Shown: positions 17,307 through 25,337 of the stretch, piece after piece
How positions within the stretch are numbered: the first letter of the stretch is position 1
Layout: each line of letters begins with the position of its first letter
Assembly: GCA_910588005.1 (NCBI GenBank)
Contig: CAJUQM010000008.1
Coordinates: forward strand, 10,805 to 74,804
DNA: 64,000 nucleotides
Source: an uncultured Oscillibacter sp.
Lineage (GTDB): Bacteria > Bacillota > Clostridia > Oscillospirales > Oscillospiraceae
Direction: 5' to 3'
Notes under the pieces: generated by a model
Databases searched by the model: none
The model's input: only the letters and a program-made list of their open reading frames with translations
Told to the model about the DNA's origin: nothing
Program-made: the position numbers and the translations under genes

Positions 17307-17816
17307 CTATGGTTTGACGCAGGTGAGTTCGGCAAATTGGCCGTATCTTTTTACATCCTCCAGACGAAACCGCCGCAGAGACTCTGTCTGTGCAAACAGC
17401 GGAATCCCCGCCCCCAGCAGCACCGGAGCAATTTGAACGGTAATACGGTCCACCAGGTCTTGGTCCAGCAGCGGCGCGAGAATGGCGTTTCCGCCAACCA
17501 CCCAGATATTTTGATCGGTCCCCAATTTCCTTACAAACTCCGCCGCGTCTCCGGAGACCGCCGTGAACCCAGGATGTGAAAACTCCCTGTGGGTAAAGAC
17601 GTAGTTCTTCGTGGTGGGATAGACGGAGGCTGTGGCTCCCGCCTCCTCCAGCGCCTGAAACGTCCGCCGGCCCATGAGAGTGACGTCCATGGCGCTGTAA
17701 AAGCGGTCATAGCCGGTCTCCTCCGGGGAGCCGGTCTCATAGAGCCAGCTCAGGCCGTGATTCCTGTCGGCCAGATATCCGTCCAGCGTGACGCAGCCGT
17801 AAAAGTAAACTGCCAT
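17307..17816 (-). CDS. Dihydrofolate-reductase-like (RibD C-terminal) protein
   Basis: The 169-residue protein has the RibD-C/DHFR-like fold: YFYGCVTLDGYLAD at the N-terminus, MDVTLMGRRTFQAL (NADPH-binding helix) and IWVVGGNAILAPLLDQDLVDRI. Stand-alone members are NADPH-dependent reductases of uncertain substrate. It is probably monocistronic. A near-perfect hairpin lies upstream at 17881-17917. Confidence 0.85.
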   Translation of the reverse strand: MAVYFYGCVTLDGYLADRNHGLSWLYETGSPEETGYDRFYSAMDVTLMGRRTFQALEEAGATASVYPTTKNYVFTHREFSHPGFTAVSGDAAEFVRKLGTDQNIWVVGGNAILAPLLDQDLVDRITVQIAPVLLGAGIPLFAQTESLRRFRLEDVKRYGQFAELTCVKP

Positions 17817-17880
17817 ATTTCAGCCTCCCCGCGTGTGATTTACATGTATCATACCACACCGCGAGATCCGGAGGCAAGCA

Positions 17881-17917
17881 CAGACCCCCGGAGAGACGCA
17901 GTCTCTCCGGGGGTCTG
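17881..17917. terminator. Perfect hairpin after the lipoprotein gene
   Basis: A 17-bp perfect stem with a 3-base loop (CAGACCCCCGGAGAGAC and complement) begins 4 bp past the lipoprotein stop. It lacks a clear T-run on either strand, but its position suggests that it ends the two-component operon. Confidence 0.6.
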
Positions 17918-17920
17918 TCT

Positions 17921-18658
17921 CTATCCAAGCTCCAACTCGCCGGTGAACCGCTCCACGCCGGCCAGGTCTCCCGCCCTGTCATAGACCGTCCGGACATTGC
18001 AGGTCCCCCGGTCCCGGGAGTGGAATACGAAGGATCCGCCCTCCGGGGAGACGTCGGCAAACACATCCGCCAGCTCCCCCAGGTAGTAGACATTCCCGGT
18101 GCCGGAACCCTCCGGGGACTCCACGAACTCCACGCCGAAGTCCCGGTAGGCCGCGAAGATCTCCGCAAAGGGCACTCCGTCTCCCCCCCCGCTCTCGGAG
18201 CAGCCGGTGGTGGCCGCCATAGAGGGATGGAGCAGGGCGTCGATGTCCCGGGCGTCAAATTCCGCCTGACTGGCGGTCTCCAGCCCCGTCAGGGGGCCGA
18301 AGGGGTCCACGCTGCCGTCGCCGTTGTCCACCGCCTCCCGGACTGTGCGGACATCCACGGTGCCCAAGGGGTCGATGTGCTCCACCCGGCTGATCTGGCC
18401 GCCGGTTCCGGTGTCCACCCCGTCGAAGAAGTACCGGACCCGCTTCCCGCCGAAGTACAGGGCGTCCTCCGCCTCATCGTACTCCAGGCCGAAGGTCTCA
18501 TAGATGTCATAGGAGGGGGGAAGGGGATCCTCCATGTGGGCGGCGGTCCCGCCCTCCGCTGCCAGCGGGGCGGCCTCCACCGTGACGGTGACCTGCCCGC
18601 AGCCCGTCAGAGCCGGGAGGACCAGCGCCAGCAGCGCCGCCAAAATACGCGTTTTCAT
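17921..18658 (-). CDS. Putative lipoprotein of the sensor-kinase operon
   Basis: The 245-residue protein has a lipoprotein signal: charged start, hydrophobic stretch ALLALVLPA and lipobox LTGC with the Cys at residue 20. The mature part is acidic and Gly-rich with no recognised family. Its start overlaps the kinase stop as ATGA, so it is coupled to the kinase. It may be an extracellular accessory of the sensor or an output gene, which is inference. Confidence 0.78.
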   Translation of the reverse strand: MKTRILAALLALVLPALTGCGQVTVTVEAAPLAAEGGTAAHMEDPLPPSYDIYETFGLEYDEAEDALYFGGKRVRYFFDGVDTGTGGQISRVEHIDPLGTVDVRTVREAVDNGDGSVDPFGPLTGLETASQAEFDARDIDALLHPSMAATTGCSESGGGDGVPFAEIFAAYRDFGVEFVESPEGSGTGNVYYLGELADVFADVSPEGGSFVFHSRDRGTCNVRTVYDRAGDLAGVERFTGELELG

Positions 18659-21048
18659 CTCTCCGCCTCCTGTTCTGTCTCCGCCAGGGGAAAGGTTACC
18701 ACGGCGGTAAACAGGTCCGCCACGGTCTCCACCTGGAATGTGCCGCCGCAGGCCTCGGTGAAAGAGCTTGCGATGCTCAGCCCCAGGCCGCTGCCGCCGT
18801 CGGTGCGGCTCTCGTCCCCCCGGACAAACCGGGCGGTGAAGTCCACGCCCTCCGGCAGCTCGTTCCGGCTGGTGTTGCGGATGCTGACCTGAGCCAGGCC
18901 CGCGGTCTCCGCCGCCCGCTCCGCGGTTTTCAGCGTCAGATATACCCGGCTGCCCGGCAGGGCGTAACGCAGGGCATTGTCCAGAAGATTCTGGAACACC
19001 CGGTACAGCCGCTTGCCGTCGGCGTCAATCATCACTGGCTCCGGAGGAAGGTCCACCTTGAATGTGAGACCGCTCTTTTGAATGGGACCGTCCTGGTCCG
19101 CCAGGGTCTGCCGCAGGAGCTTTCCCAAGTCCAGCCGCTCCAGGGTCACCGGCAGCTGGTCCGCCGCCGCCTTGCTGACCTCGAACACGTCCTGCACCAT
19201 GGCTTTCAGCCGCTGGGCCTTCTCGTCGATGATCCGGGCGTAGTCCGCCGCCGCCGGGGGCAGGTCCTCCTGCCGCAGCAGCTCCGCGTAGGAGAGGATG
19301 GAGGTCAGGGGCGTTTTCAGATCGTGGGAGACGTTGGAGATCAGCTCCACCTTCATCCGCTCACTGCGGGTCTGCTCCTCCAGGGCGGACTTCATGCCCG
19401 ACTGGATGTCGTTGAGAGCCTCCGCCATGCTCCGCAGGTCCGCGTCCTCCGGAAGGTCCAGGGGCTTTGAGAGGTCCCCGGTGCGGATGGATTCGATCTG
19501 CCGGTTCAGCCGCCCCAGGTCCTGCGGCAGACGGCGGTGCCGGAAGGTGCGGACGATGGAGAGAATCAGGGCGCCCTCCACCACACAGCCCGCCAGGAGC
19601 AGGAACCATTCCCCCACTGACCAGTAGCTCCTCATCATGAGTTCCAGCGCCACAGCCGCCGCGAACAGCGAACACGTAAACCCCAGCAGGAGCAGCGCCA
19701 GAACAAGTCCGTTGTCCCGGTTCAGCCGCTTTTCCACCGGCCGCTCCAGGTCCTTCATGCGCAGCGTCCGCAGGAGGCTTCGCACCGTCCGGAACAGGGA
19801 GCGAAGCAGGCTCTTCCGCTGTTCTCTCGGGTTGTACCGCCGGTTGTTCCACGCAAGCCACAAAACCCATCCCAGAGCCAGCAGGGCCGGAAAGCCGGAG
19901 AGCACAAAGCTCAGCAGGCCGTAGGCCAGCTGTCCCAGGGAGAGGGATTCGTAGCCCCACCATATCTCCCGGCAGGCCCAGTACAGCTCCTCCCCGCTGC
20001 GGGTGACAAACAGCCCTCCCAGGGGAATCAGCGCCAGCAGCCCCCAGACCTCTGTCCAGACGCGGCCGGTCCAGGAGGCGATTTTGACGTCCGCCAGCCT
20101 TTTTTCCTTTCGGAACGCCAGCCACACGCACAGCCACAGTGCGCCCAAGCCCAGCAGGACAAGCTGCCGGACATAGAAGGTCCGGGCCTCCTGGACCCGC
20201 TGGGCCACGTTGTACATCCGGCCATAGTAATACCGGCCTCCGCCGGAGTCCTGGGACCAGTACTGGACAGGCTCCTCCCGGACGGCCATGTAGACGGTTA
20301 CGCCGTCCAGCCAGTCTCCCGCCGGAAAGTTGTTGTAGCCGGGAACAAGCCACTGAGAGCTGCCATCATAGACGTTATTCCCATAGACATCGATCTCTTC
20401 TCCGTCCTTAAAAATAGTGGCTTTGCCGTCCTGAAAGGTCAGATAGAAGTTGTACCCCTCAAAGCTCCGGTTTTGAAACTGCCGCGCGGAGTTTTCCGCG
20501 ATGTTGCGGTACCGCACCTGGGGTGGATCACCGCCCATGACGCAGTACAGAACGTTTTTGTCGTCCTGAAGGGCGGCGTCCGCCGGCTTGTCCGAGACGC
20601 TGGATTCCATCTCGGCCAGAGGCGCACTGCCTGCCGGCAGGGCCTCGGCGTAATACCGCACCCAGATGTCGCCCTCCCAGGCCTCCAGCACAGCTGTGTC
20701 CGTGCCCTCCAGCGTGCCGTCTGCCCCCAGGCGCAGAAAGCTCATCAGATAGTTTGAGACCTCGTCCCGAAACGCCTGGCTGTTCTGCCAGTCTCCGGAC
20801 CAATCTAAATCCGCGCCCCGCTGCATCACCCGCCGCTCCGCCATGGCCCCCAGGCTCCCCAGGGTCAGCGTGACGCCCAGGAAGAAGGCGAGGAAGCCGG
20901 TGACCGCTTTTGCCCGGCGTCCTGGTTGGACCACCAGGACGCCGGGTGCATCCTCCGGCGCCTCCACCGCCTGCCGCACCTGAGAGGCCACAAAATACTC
21001 CAGTTCTGCGCCGGGATCATGATCCGTGCCGTTCCATTTTATATCCAA
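18655..21048 (-). CDS. Membrane sensor histidine kinase with long N-terminal sensor region
   Basis: The 797-residue kinase has a first membrane segment (about 52-72), an extracytoplasmic region to about 285, then several further membrane segments (to about 500) and a HAMP-like linker. The phospho-acceptor motif is SNVSHDLKTPLTS. The ATP-binding domain has NLLDNALRYA and GGSGLGLSIA. The start is TTG at 21048, 32 bp inside the response-regulator gene. The number of membrane segments is unusual and resembles kinases that sense envelope conditions. The cognate regulator is encoded immediately upstream. Confidence 0.9.
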   Translation of the reverse strand: MDIKWNGTDHDPGAELEYFVASQVRQAVEAPEDAPGVLVVQPGRRAKAVTGFLAFFLGVTLTLGSLGAMAERRVMQRGADLDWSGDWQNSQAFRDEVSNYLMSFLRLGADGTLEGTDTAVLEAWEGDIWVRYYAEALPAGSAPLAEMESSVSDKPADAALQDDKNVLYCVMGGDPPQVRYRNIAENSARQFQNRSFEGYNFYLTFQDGKATIFKDGEEIDVYGNNVYDGSSQWLVPGYNNFPAGDWLDGVTVYMAVREEPVQYWSQDSGGGRYYYGRMYNVAQRVQEARTFYVRQLVLLGLGALWLCVWLAFRKEKRLADVKIASWTGRVWTEVWGLLALIPLGGLFVTRSGEELYWACREIWWGYESLSLGQLAYGLLSFVLSGFPALLALGWVLWLAWNNRRYNPREQRKSLLRSLFRTVRSLLRTLRMKDLERPVEKRLNRDNGLVLALLLLGFTCSLFAAAVALELMMRSYWSVGEWFLLLAGCVVEGALILSIVRTFRHRRLPQDLGRLNRQIESIRTGDLSKPLDLPEDADLRSMAEALNDIQSGMKSALEEQTRSERMKVELISNVSHDLKTPLTSILSYAELLRQEDLPPAAADYARIIDEKAQRLKAMVQDVFEVSKAAADQLPVTLERLDLGKLLRQTLADQDGPIQKSGLTFKVDLPPEPVMIDADGKRLYRVFQNLLDNALRYALPGSRVYLTLKTAERAAETAGLAQVSIRNTSRNELPEGVDFTARFVRGDESRTDGGSGLGLSIASSFTEACGGTFQVETVADLFTAVVTFPLAETEQEAER

Positions 21049-21721
21049 TTCCCCACACCACCTTGATATAGTCTGGCTCTTTGGGGTTCAGCTCCACCTT
21101 TTCACGAATGCGCCGGATGTGGACCATCACCGTGTTCTCGCAGGCGTAGCCCTCCTCGTTCCAGACCCTCCGGTACAACTCCTCCGCCGGGAACACCCGT
21201 CCCAGGTTCCGAAACAGCAGGTCCACAATTTTCGTCTCCGTGGCGGTGAGCTTCACCACGTCCCCGTCGGCCCGGAGCACCCGCTCCGACGTGTCGTAGG
21301 ACAGCCGCCCGTTGACCAAAACGCCTTCCCGTCTCGCCGTGTAGATGTCTCCCAGCAGGGTGTAGCGCCGCAGCTGGCTCCGCACCCGGGCCACTAATTC
21401 CTGGGGGTTGTAGGGCTTGGTGACGTAGTCGTCCGCCCCCATGGAGAGTCCCAGGATCTTGTCTGTATCCTCGCTCTTGGCGGAGAGGACGATGACCGGC
21501 AGGTTCCGCTGTTCCCGGATGCGGATGAGGGCGGACAATCCGTCCAGCTTCGGCATCATCACGTCGATGATGATCAGGCGGACGGCGGGGTTCAGCGCGC
21601 AGTCCAAAGCCTCCATGCCGTTATAGGCCCTCAGGACTTGGTATCCCTCCCGCTCCAGGGTGATGGAGATGGCGCCCACGATCTCGGGATCGTCATCCAC
21701 GACGAGAATACATTCGTTCAT
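21017..21721 (-). CDS. OmpR/PhoB-type response regulator
   Basis: The receiver has the acidic pair DDDPEI near residue 10, phospho-acceptor Asp in IIDVMMPKLDG, Ser/Thr in VLSAKSED and Lys in DDYVTKPYNPQEL. The C-terminal winged helix ends YIKVVWGIGYKM. ATG at 21721 (234 residues) is chosen because GGGAGG lies 8 bases upstream; the longer frame has none. It is the probable partner of the overlapping kinase and resembles VanR/WalR-like regulators. Confidence 0.93.
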   Translation of the reverse strand: MNECILVVDDDPEIVGAISITLEREGYQVLRAYNGMEALDCALNPAVRLIIIDVMMPKLDGLSALIRIREQRNLPVIVLSAKSEDTDKILGLSMGADDYVTKPYNPQELVARVRSQLRRYTLLGDIYTARREGVLVNGRLSYDTSERVLRADGDVVKLTATETKIVDLLFRNLGRVFPAEELYRRVWNEEGYACENTVMVHIRRIREKVELNPKEPDYIKVVWGIGYKMERHGS

Positions 21722-21834
21722 AGTGTCAGCCTCCCGTTGAGCTGGGAATATCATAACAGGGGATTCTTACAAACAACTTGACAGAATTCTTACAAATTTC
21801 TTACGGTTTTTAACGGGGGATTTTGCGGGAGCCG

Positions 21835-23046
21835 TCACCGTTTTAACGGCATTGTGAAGATAAACCGCGTCGTTCCCCCGGCGCTCTCGGCCCGCAGAGT
21901 CCCCCGGTGCTCCCGGGCCACGGCGGCGGCGATGCTGAGTCCCAGCCCAAAGCCGCTCTGCTCCCCGCGGGAGGAATCTGCCCGGTAGAACCGCTCAAAC
22001 AGCCGCGGCAGCTGCCCGGCGGGGATCTCCCCGGGGTTGGAGACAGCCAGCACCGCCTGCCGCTCTCTTTTTTCCAGGGACAGCGCCACCGCCCCGCCGG
22101 GAGCGCCGTATTTGATGGCGTTGTCCAGCAAGATGGAGACCAGCTGCCGGAGCTTCTCCCCGTCCCCCGGTACGAGGAGGCGTTCCGGCAGACGGTACTC
22201 CAGGGGCTTTCCCGCCTCAAAGGCCACCGGTTCAAAGGCGAGGGCGCAGTCCTCGGCTATCTCGGACAGGGAGACCTCGCCAAAGACGGCGGCAGGGGAC
22301 ATGTTGTCCGCCCGGGCCAGGGTCAGCATCTGCTCTACTAGGGATTTCATTCGCCGGGATTCGGAGCGGATGTTGTCCGCCCAGCGGGCGGGGCGCTCCT
22401 CCAGAGGCGAAGCCCCCAACATCTCCGCGTTGGAGAGGATGACGGTCAGGGGGGTTTTCAGTTCGTGGGAGGCGTCGGAGAGAAACTGGCGCTGTTGGCG
22501 CCAGGCCCGCTCCACCGGGCGGGTGGCCCACCAGGACAGCAGCACCGCCACCCCCAGCAGCAGGAGGAGCGCCGCCGCGCCGATCACCAGATAGCTGCCC
22601 ATCATCTCCCGGAGCATGGCCTGTTCCATCGACATATCCGCAAAGGCCAGTTTTTCATAGAGTCCGTTGTCCTGCCGCAGATAGCGCAGGTGATACGCCT
22701 GGACAACGCCCTCCCGCTGGTTCTGCCCCAGGCAGTCCTTCAAGATGGCGGCCAGCTCCGCCGTGTTTTCCAGGTCGCCGTAGGTGCCGCCGGTGACATA
22801 GGCCGTAGCGCCCCAGACGTCCACCGTGAAATAGGGCAGGTACACCAGCCGGTCCCGATCTAGAGAGATGGCGATCTCCGAACGGTGGGAGGCGCTTTGC
22901 TGAATCACTCGATAGAGCAGCTGGCGGCTCAGGTCCTGGATGTTGCGCTGCATGGCGAAGTATACGGACAAAAGGACCACCGCCAGGACAGCGGTGATCA
23001 GGACCATGCAGATGGCCACAAATTTCAGCCGTAGTTTCCGGATCAA
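21835..23046 (-). CDS. Sensor histidine kinase (second two-component system)
   Basis: The 403-residue kinase has a membrane segment at 9-31, a ~130-residue outer sensor region, a second segment (about 155-175), the phospho-acceptor SDASHELKTPLTV, and ATP-binding motifs SILLDNAIKYG and SGFGLGLSIAA. It starts with TTG. The purine-rich ribosome site lies partly in the 3' arm of a hairpin (23056-23082), so translation may be damped. The upstream gene encodes its regulator. Confidence 0.9.
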   Translation of the reverse strand: MIRKLRLKFVAICMVLITAVLAVVLLSVYFAMQRNIQDLSRQLLYRVIQQSASHRSEIAISLDRDRLVYLPYFTVDVWGATAYVTGGTYGDLENTAELAAILKDCLGQNQREGVVQAYHLRYLRQDNGLYEKLAFADMSMEQAMLREMMGSYLVIGAAALLLLLGVAVLLSWWATRPVERAWRQQRQFLSDASHELKTPLTVILSNAEMLGASPLEERPARWADNIRSESRRMKSLVEQMLTLARADNMSPAAVFGEVSLSEIAEDCALAFEPVAFEAGKPLEYRLPERLLVPGDGEKLRQLVSILLDNAIKYGAPGGAVALSLEKRERQAVLAVSNPGEIPAGQLPRLFERFYRADSSRGEQSGFGLGLSIAAAVAREHRGTLRAESAGGTTRFIFTMPLKR

Positions 23047-23055
23047 GGCGGTTCC

Positions 23056-23082
23056 CCCCTTTTTGAAAAATTGAAAAAGGGG
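23056..23082. promoter_or_regulatory. Hairpin between response regulator and kinase
   Basis: A 9-bp stem (CCCCTTTTT / AAAAAGGGG) in the 44-bp intercistronic gap covers part of the G-rich ribosome site of the kinase. It could lower kinase output relative to regulator by sequestering the ribosome site. Confidence 0.5.
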
Positions 23083-23090
23083 CGGAGGGG

Positions 23091-23768
23091 TTATTCCCCG
23101 CCGCCCTCCAGGCAGTAGCCCACCATGCGGATGGTCTTAATCTTCACCTCGGAGCCGAGATGGCTCAGTTTTTTTCGCAGAAAGGAGATATAGACTTCCA
23201 CGTTGTTATCCTCCGCGTCGGATTCGTAGCCCCAGATTTTCAAAAGCAGGCTCTCCTTGGTGAGGACCTGCTTTTGGTTTAGCATCAGCAGTTCCATCAT
23301 GTCGAATTCCTTGCGGCTCAGACGGACGGACCGCTCTCCGCAGGAGAGGATGAAGGCGTCCTTTTCCAGCTTGAGATCACCGCAGGTTAAGACGCCGCCC
23401 CGCAGCTCCGGCTGCCGCCGGGCCAGCGCCCGGACGCAGGCCAGCAGCTCTTTGGGTTCAAAGGGCTTGGTCAGATAGTAATCCGCGCCGCTGTCCAGCC
23501 CGGTGACCCGGTCCGACACCTCGGACCGGGCGGTCAGCATCAGAACCGGAACGGCGCTGCCGGACTCCCGCAGGCGGCGCAGCACGGTAAAGCCGTCTAT
23601 CCGGGGCAGCATCACGTCCAGCAGCACCACATCGTAGATGCCGCTTAGGGCGTTGTCCAGTCCGGCTTCCCCGTCATGGCAGACGTCGGCGGTGCAGCCG
23701 TTCATCTCCAGCAGGTCCTGAAGTGTGGCGGCCAGCCGGATTTCATCCTCTACCACCAATACGCGCAT
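23091..23768 (-). CDS. OmpR/PhoB-type response regulator (second system)
   Basis: The 225-residue protein has receiver residues VVEDEIRL, phospho-acceptor Asp in VVLLDVMLPRIDG, Thr in MLTARSEV and Lys in DYYLTKPFEPKEL. It has a C-terminal winged helix with ESLLLKIWGYESDAEDNNVEV. This helix-turn-helix form is typical of QseB/CssR-like regulators paired with the following kinase. AAGGAGG precedes the ATG. It is preceded by the DUF4340 gene on the same strand. Confidence 0.93.
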   Translation of the reverse strand: MRVLVVEDEIRLAATLQDLLEMNGCTADVCHDGEAGLDNALSGIYDVVLLDVMLPRIDGFTVLRRLRESGSAVPVLMLTARSEVSDRVTGLDSGADYYLTKPFEPKELLACVRALARRQPELRGGVLTCGDLKLEKDAFILSCGERSVRLSRKEFDMMELLMLNQKQVLTKESLLLKIWGYESDAEDNNVEVYISFLRKKLSHLGSEVKIKTIRMVGYCLEGGGE

Positions 23769-23789
23769 GAAAAGCCTCCTTGTCAGAGA

Positions 23790-24815
23790 TTACTCCGTCA
23801 TATCCAGCCCATTGACAGCCACCCGCATCAGCGGGTCCAGGGCGGCAGTGGGCAGGGAGTAGATCGTGGAGCTGCCGTCCAGGCGGACATAGCGGCCGGA
23901 GCCGTCCAGCACGGTGTTGCCGACCGTTAGGGTCAAGGACTCCTCCGTACCGGTAGGCGAAGCGTAGTTGACCGTCAAAGCCGCCGGCGGCGCGTCAAAA
24001 CCGCAGATGGAAGCGGCCTCGTCGGAGGGGTCATAGTCCACGCATTTGGTCAGGGACAGCGTTCGAAGATCTTCCAATAAGGCCCGGACGGTCTCGTTGG
24101 AGGTGATGTTCTCGCTGCCTTGGAGCCAGGTGACAGGACCGTCGTCACCGCTGCGCTTGGCGGTGGTGAATACGGTGACAAGGGCGGGGGTGCCGTCCTC
24201 CCCCTCCGGGCCGCGGAGGAGGATGGAACGGATGGCGGACTCCTCCAGCACCGGCAGGACGGGCAGCTCCATCATGTCATAGATGGGGACGCTCATATAG
24301 GCAAACAGCGTGTCTGCGACGATGTATACCGTGGAGGGATCGCTCTGCTCCATGACATAACGGCTGCCGCCATCGGTCGTAACCTTGCCGAAGGACAGGG
24401 TTCGAAGGGCGCCGCTCTCTCCGGAGAGGGTCAGAAAACCGGTGGGTTCATCCAGGCCGTAGGCGCTTAAATCCTCCTCCGCGGCAAGGGTCTGCTGGGG
24501 CCGCCAATTCATCAGCAGCCCCAGAATGGCGTTGACCGTGTCCTGCTTCAGGGGGAATTTTGGGTCGTTATCCCAGACCCAGCTTCCACCCTCATCCACA
24601 ATGAAGGACAACGTAGTGCTGCCGTTGCTGTAGATCAAGGAGGAGTATTCGCCGGATGTGATGGACGCGGCCGCCAAAACGTCCGGATCCTCCGGCGTCT
24701 CCTGCCGGTTTTCCCGGTAGCGGATCCCCAGAACAACCAGAATCGCGGCCAGCAGGACCAGCAAAACGGCGGTCAGTATTGTCACGGTTCGTCTCTGTCT
24801 CCAGTCCATCTCCAT
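23790..24815 (-). CDS. DUF4340-containing membrane-anchored protein
   Basis: The 341-residue protein has one N-terminal membrane segment (about 10-31) followed by an extracytoplasmic DUF4340-like repeat region (about 75-330) with DLSAYGLDEPTGFLTLSG and CGFDAPPAALTVNYAS. Such proteins are often encoded with ABC-2-type (gliding-type) exporters, but none is seen here. The start at 24815 follows AGGAGG with a 12-base gap; upstream in-frame codons lack a site. It leads the second two-component operon. Confidence 0.8.
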   Translation of the reverse strand: MEMDWRQRRTVTILTAVLLVLLAAILVVLGIRYRENRQETPEDPDVLAAASITSGEYSSLIYSNGSTTLSFIVDEGGSWVWDNDPKFPLKQDTVNAILGLLMNWRPQQTLAAEEDLSAYGLDEPTGFLTLSGESGALRTLSFGKVTTDGGSRYVMEQSDPSTVYIVADTLFAYMSVPIYDMMELPVLPVLEESAIRSILLRGPEGEDGTPALVTVFTTAKRSGDDGPVTWLQGSENITSNETVRALLEDLRTLSLTKCVDYDPSDEAASICGFDAPPAALTVNYASPTGTEESLTLTVGNTVLDGSGRYVRLDGSSTIYSLPTAALDPLMRVAVNGLDMTE

Positions 24816-24955
24816 ATCGTAAAGAGTCCTCCTAAAATTATTCGTTATGATAAGCGCGGCGCGCTGCCGGGCATATGGCGGCGCGGGCAGAGAATGCCGC
24901 GCGCCATACGCCATATCCATATATTTTTAGTCTAAATAATAACCGCTCTGCGGCT

Positions 24956-24983
24956 ATTATAGCACATTCGGCGGGTTCGTCAA
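24956..24983 (-). promoter_or_regulatory. Promoter of the DUF4340/two-component operon
   Basis: On the minus strand, -35 TTGACG (24978-24983), a 16-bp spacer and a perfect -10 TATAAT (24956-24961) are visible. This leaves an untranslated leader of about 130 bases before 24815. Confidence 0.75.
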
Positions 24984-25130
24984 TGAAGCGCATGATAAAT
25001 CCTTAACCTGAAACGGTGCTGAAAAAGTGGAGTTTACAGAATGTTTAAAAAAAATCAAGGTTCTTTTCATATTTCCTGGTTAAGATAAAGCCATCCTCCA
25101 AGGAGGAAAACTCCCTCTCATTTCTTTTTT

Positions 25131-25205
25131 CTCTCCAAGCACGGCGGTGCGGACCCGGTATATGGGCGCACCGCCGTGCTTGTTGTTTTTTAACGCCTTG
25201 GAGAG
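25131..25205 (+). promoter_or_regulatory. Hydrogenase leader with intrinsic terminator and alternative stem
   Basis: A strong plus-strand terminator has a 16-bp stem, CAAGCACGGCGGTGCG (25136-25151) pairing with 25167-25182, followed by TTGTTTTTT. It ends about 147 bp before the hydrogenase start. An outer stem CTCTCCAAG (25131-25139) / CTTGGAGAG (25197-25205) shares the CAAG of the terminator arm, so the two may compete. No minus-strand gene would use this terminator. It could be an attenuated leader or the end of a small RNA. The rest of 24984-25337 holds no gene I can support. Confidence 0.6.
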
Positions 25206-25337
25206 GGGAAAAACCAGCGTTTTCCGCCGTTTCCTGGAAGATGTTCTTGCAAAACAGCAGGGGATTTTATATAATGGCGCTATACAGAGTTTCCGGGACG
25301 GCCTGATGCCGCCCGGGGAAACACGGAGGAATGATTT

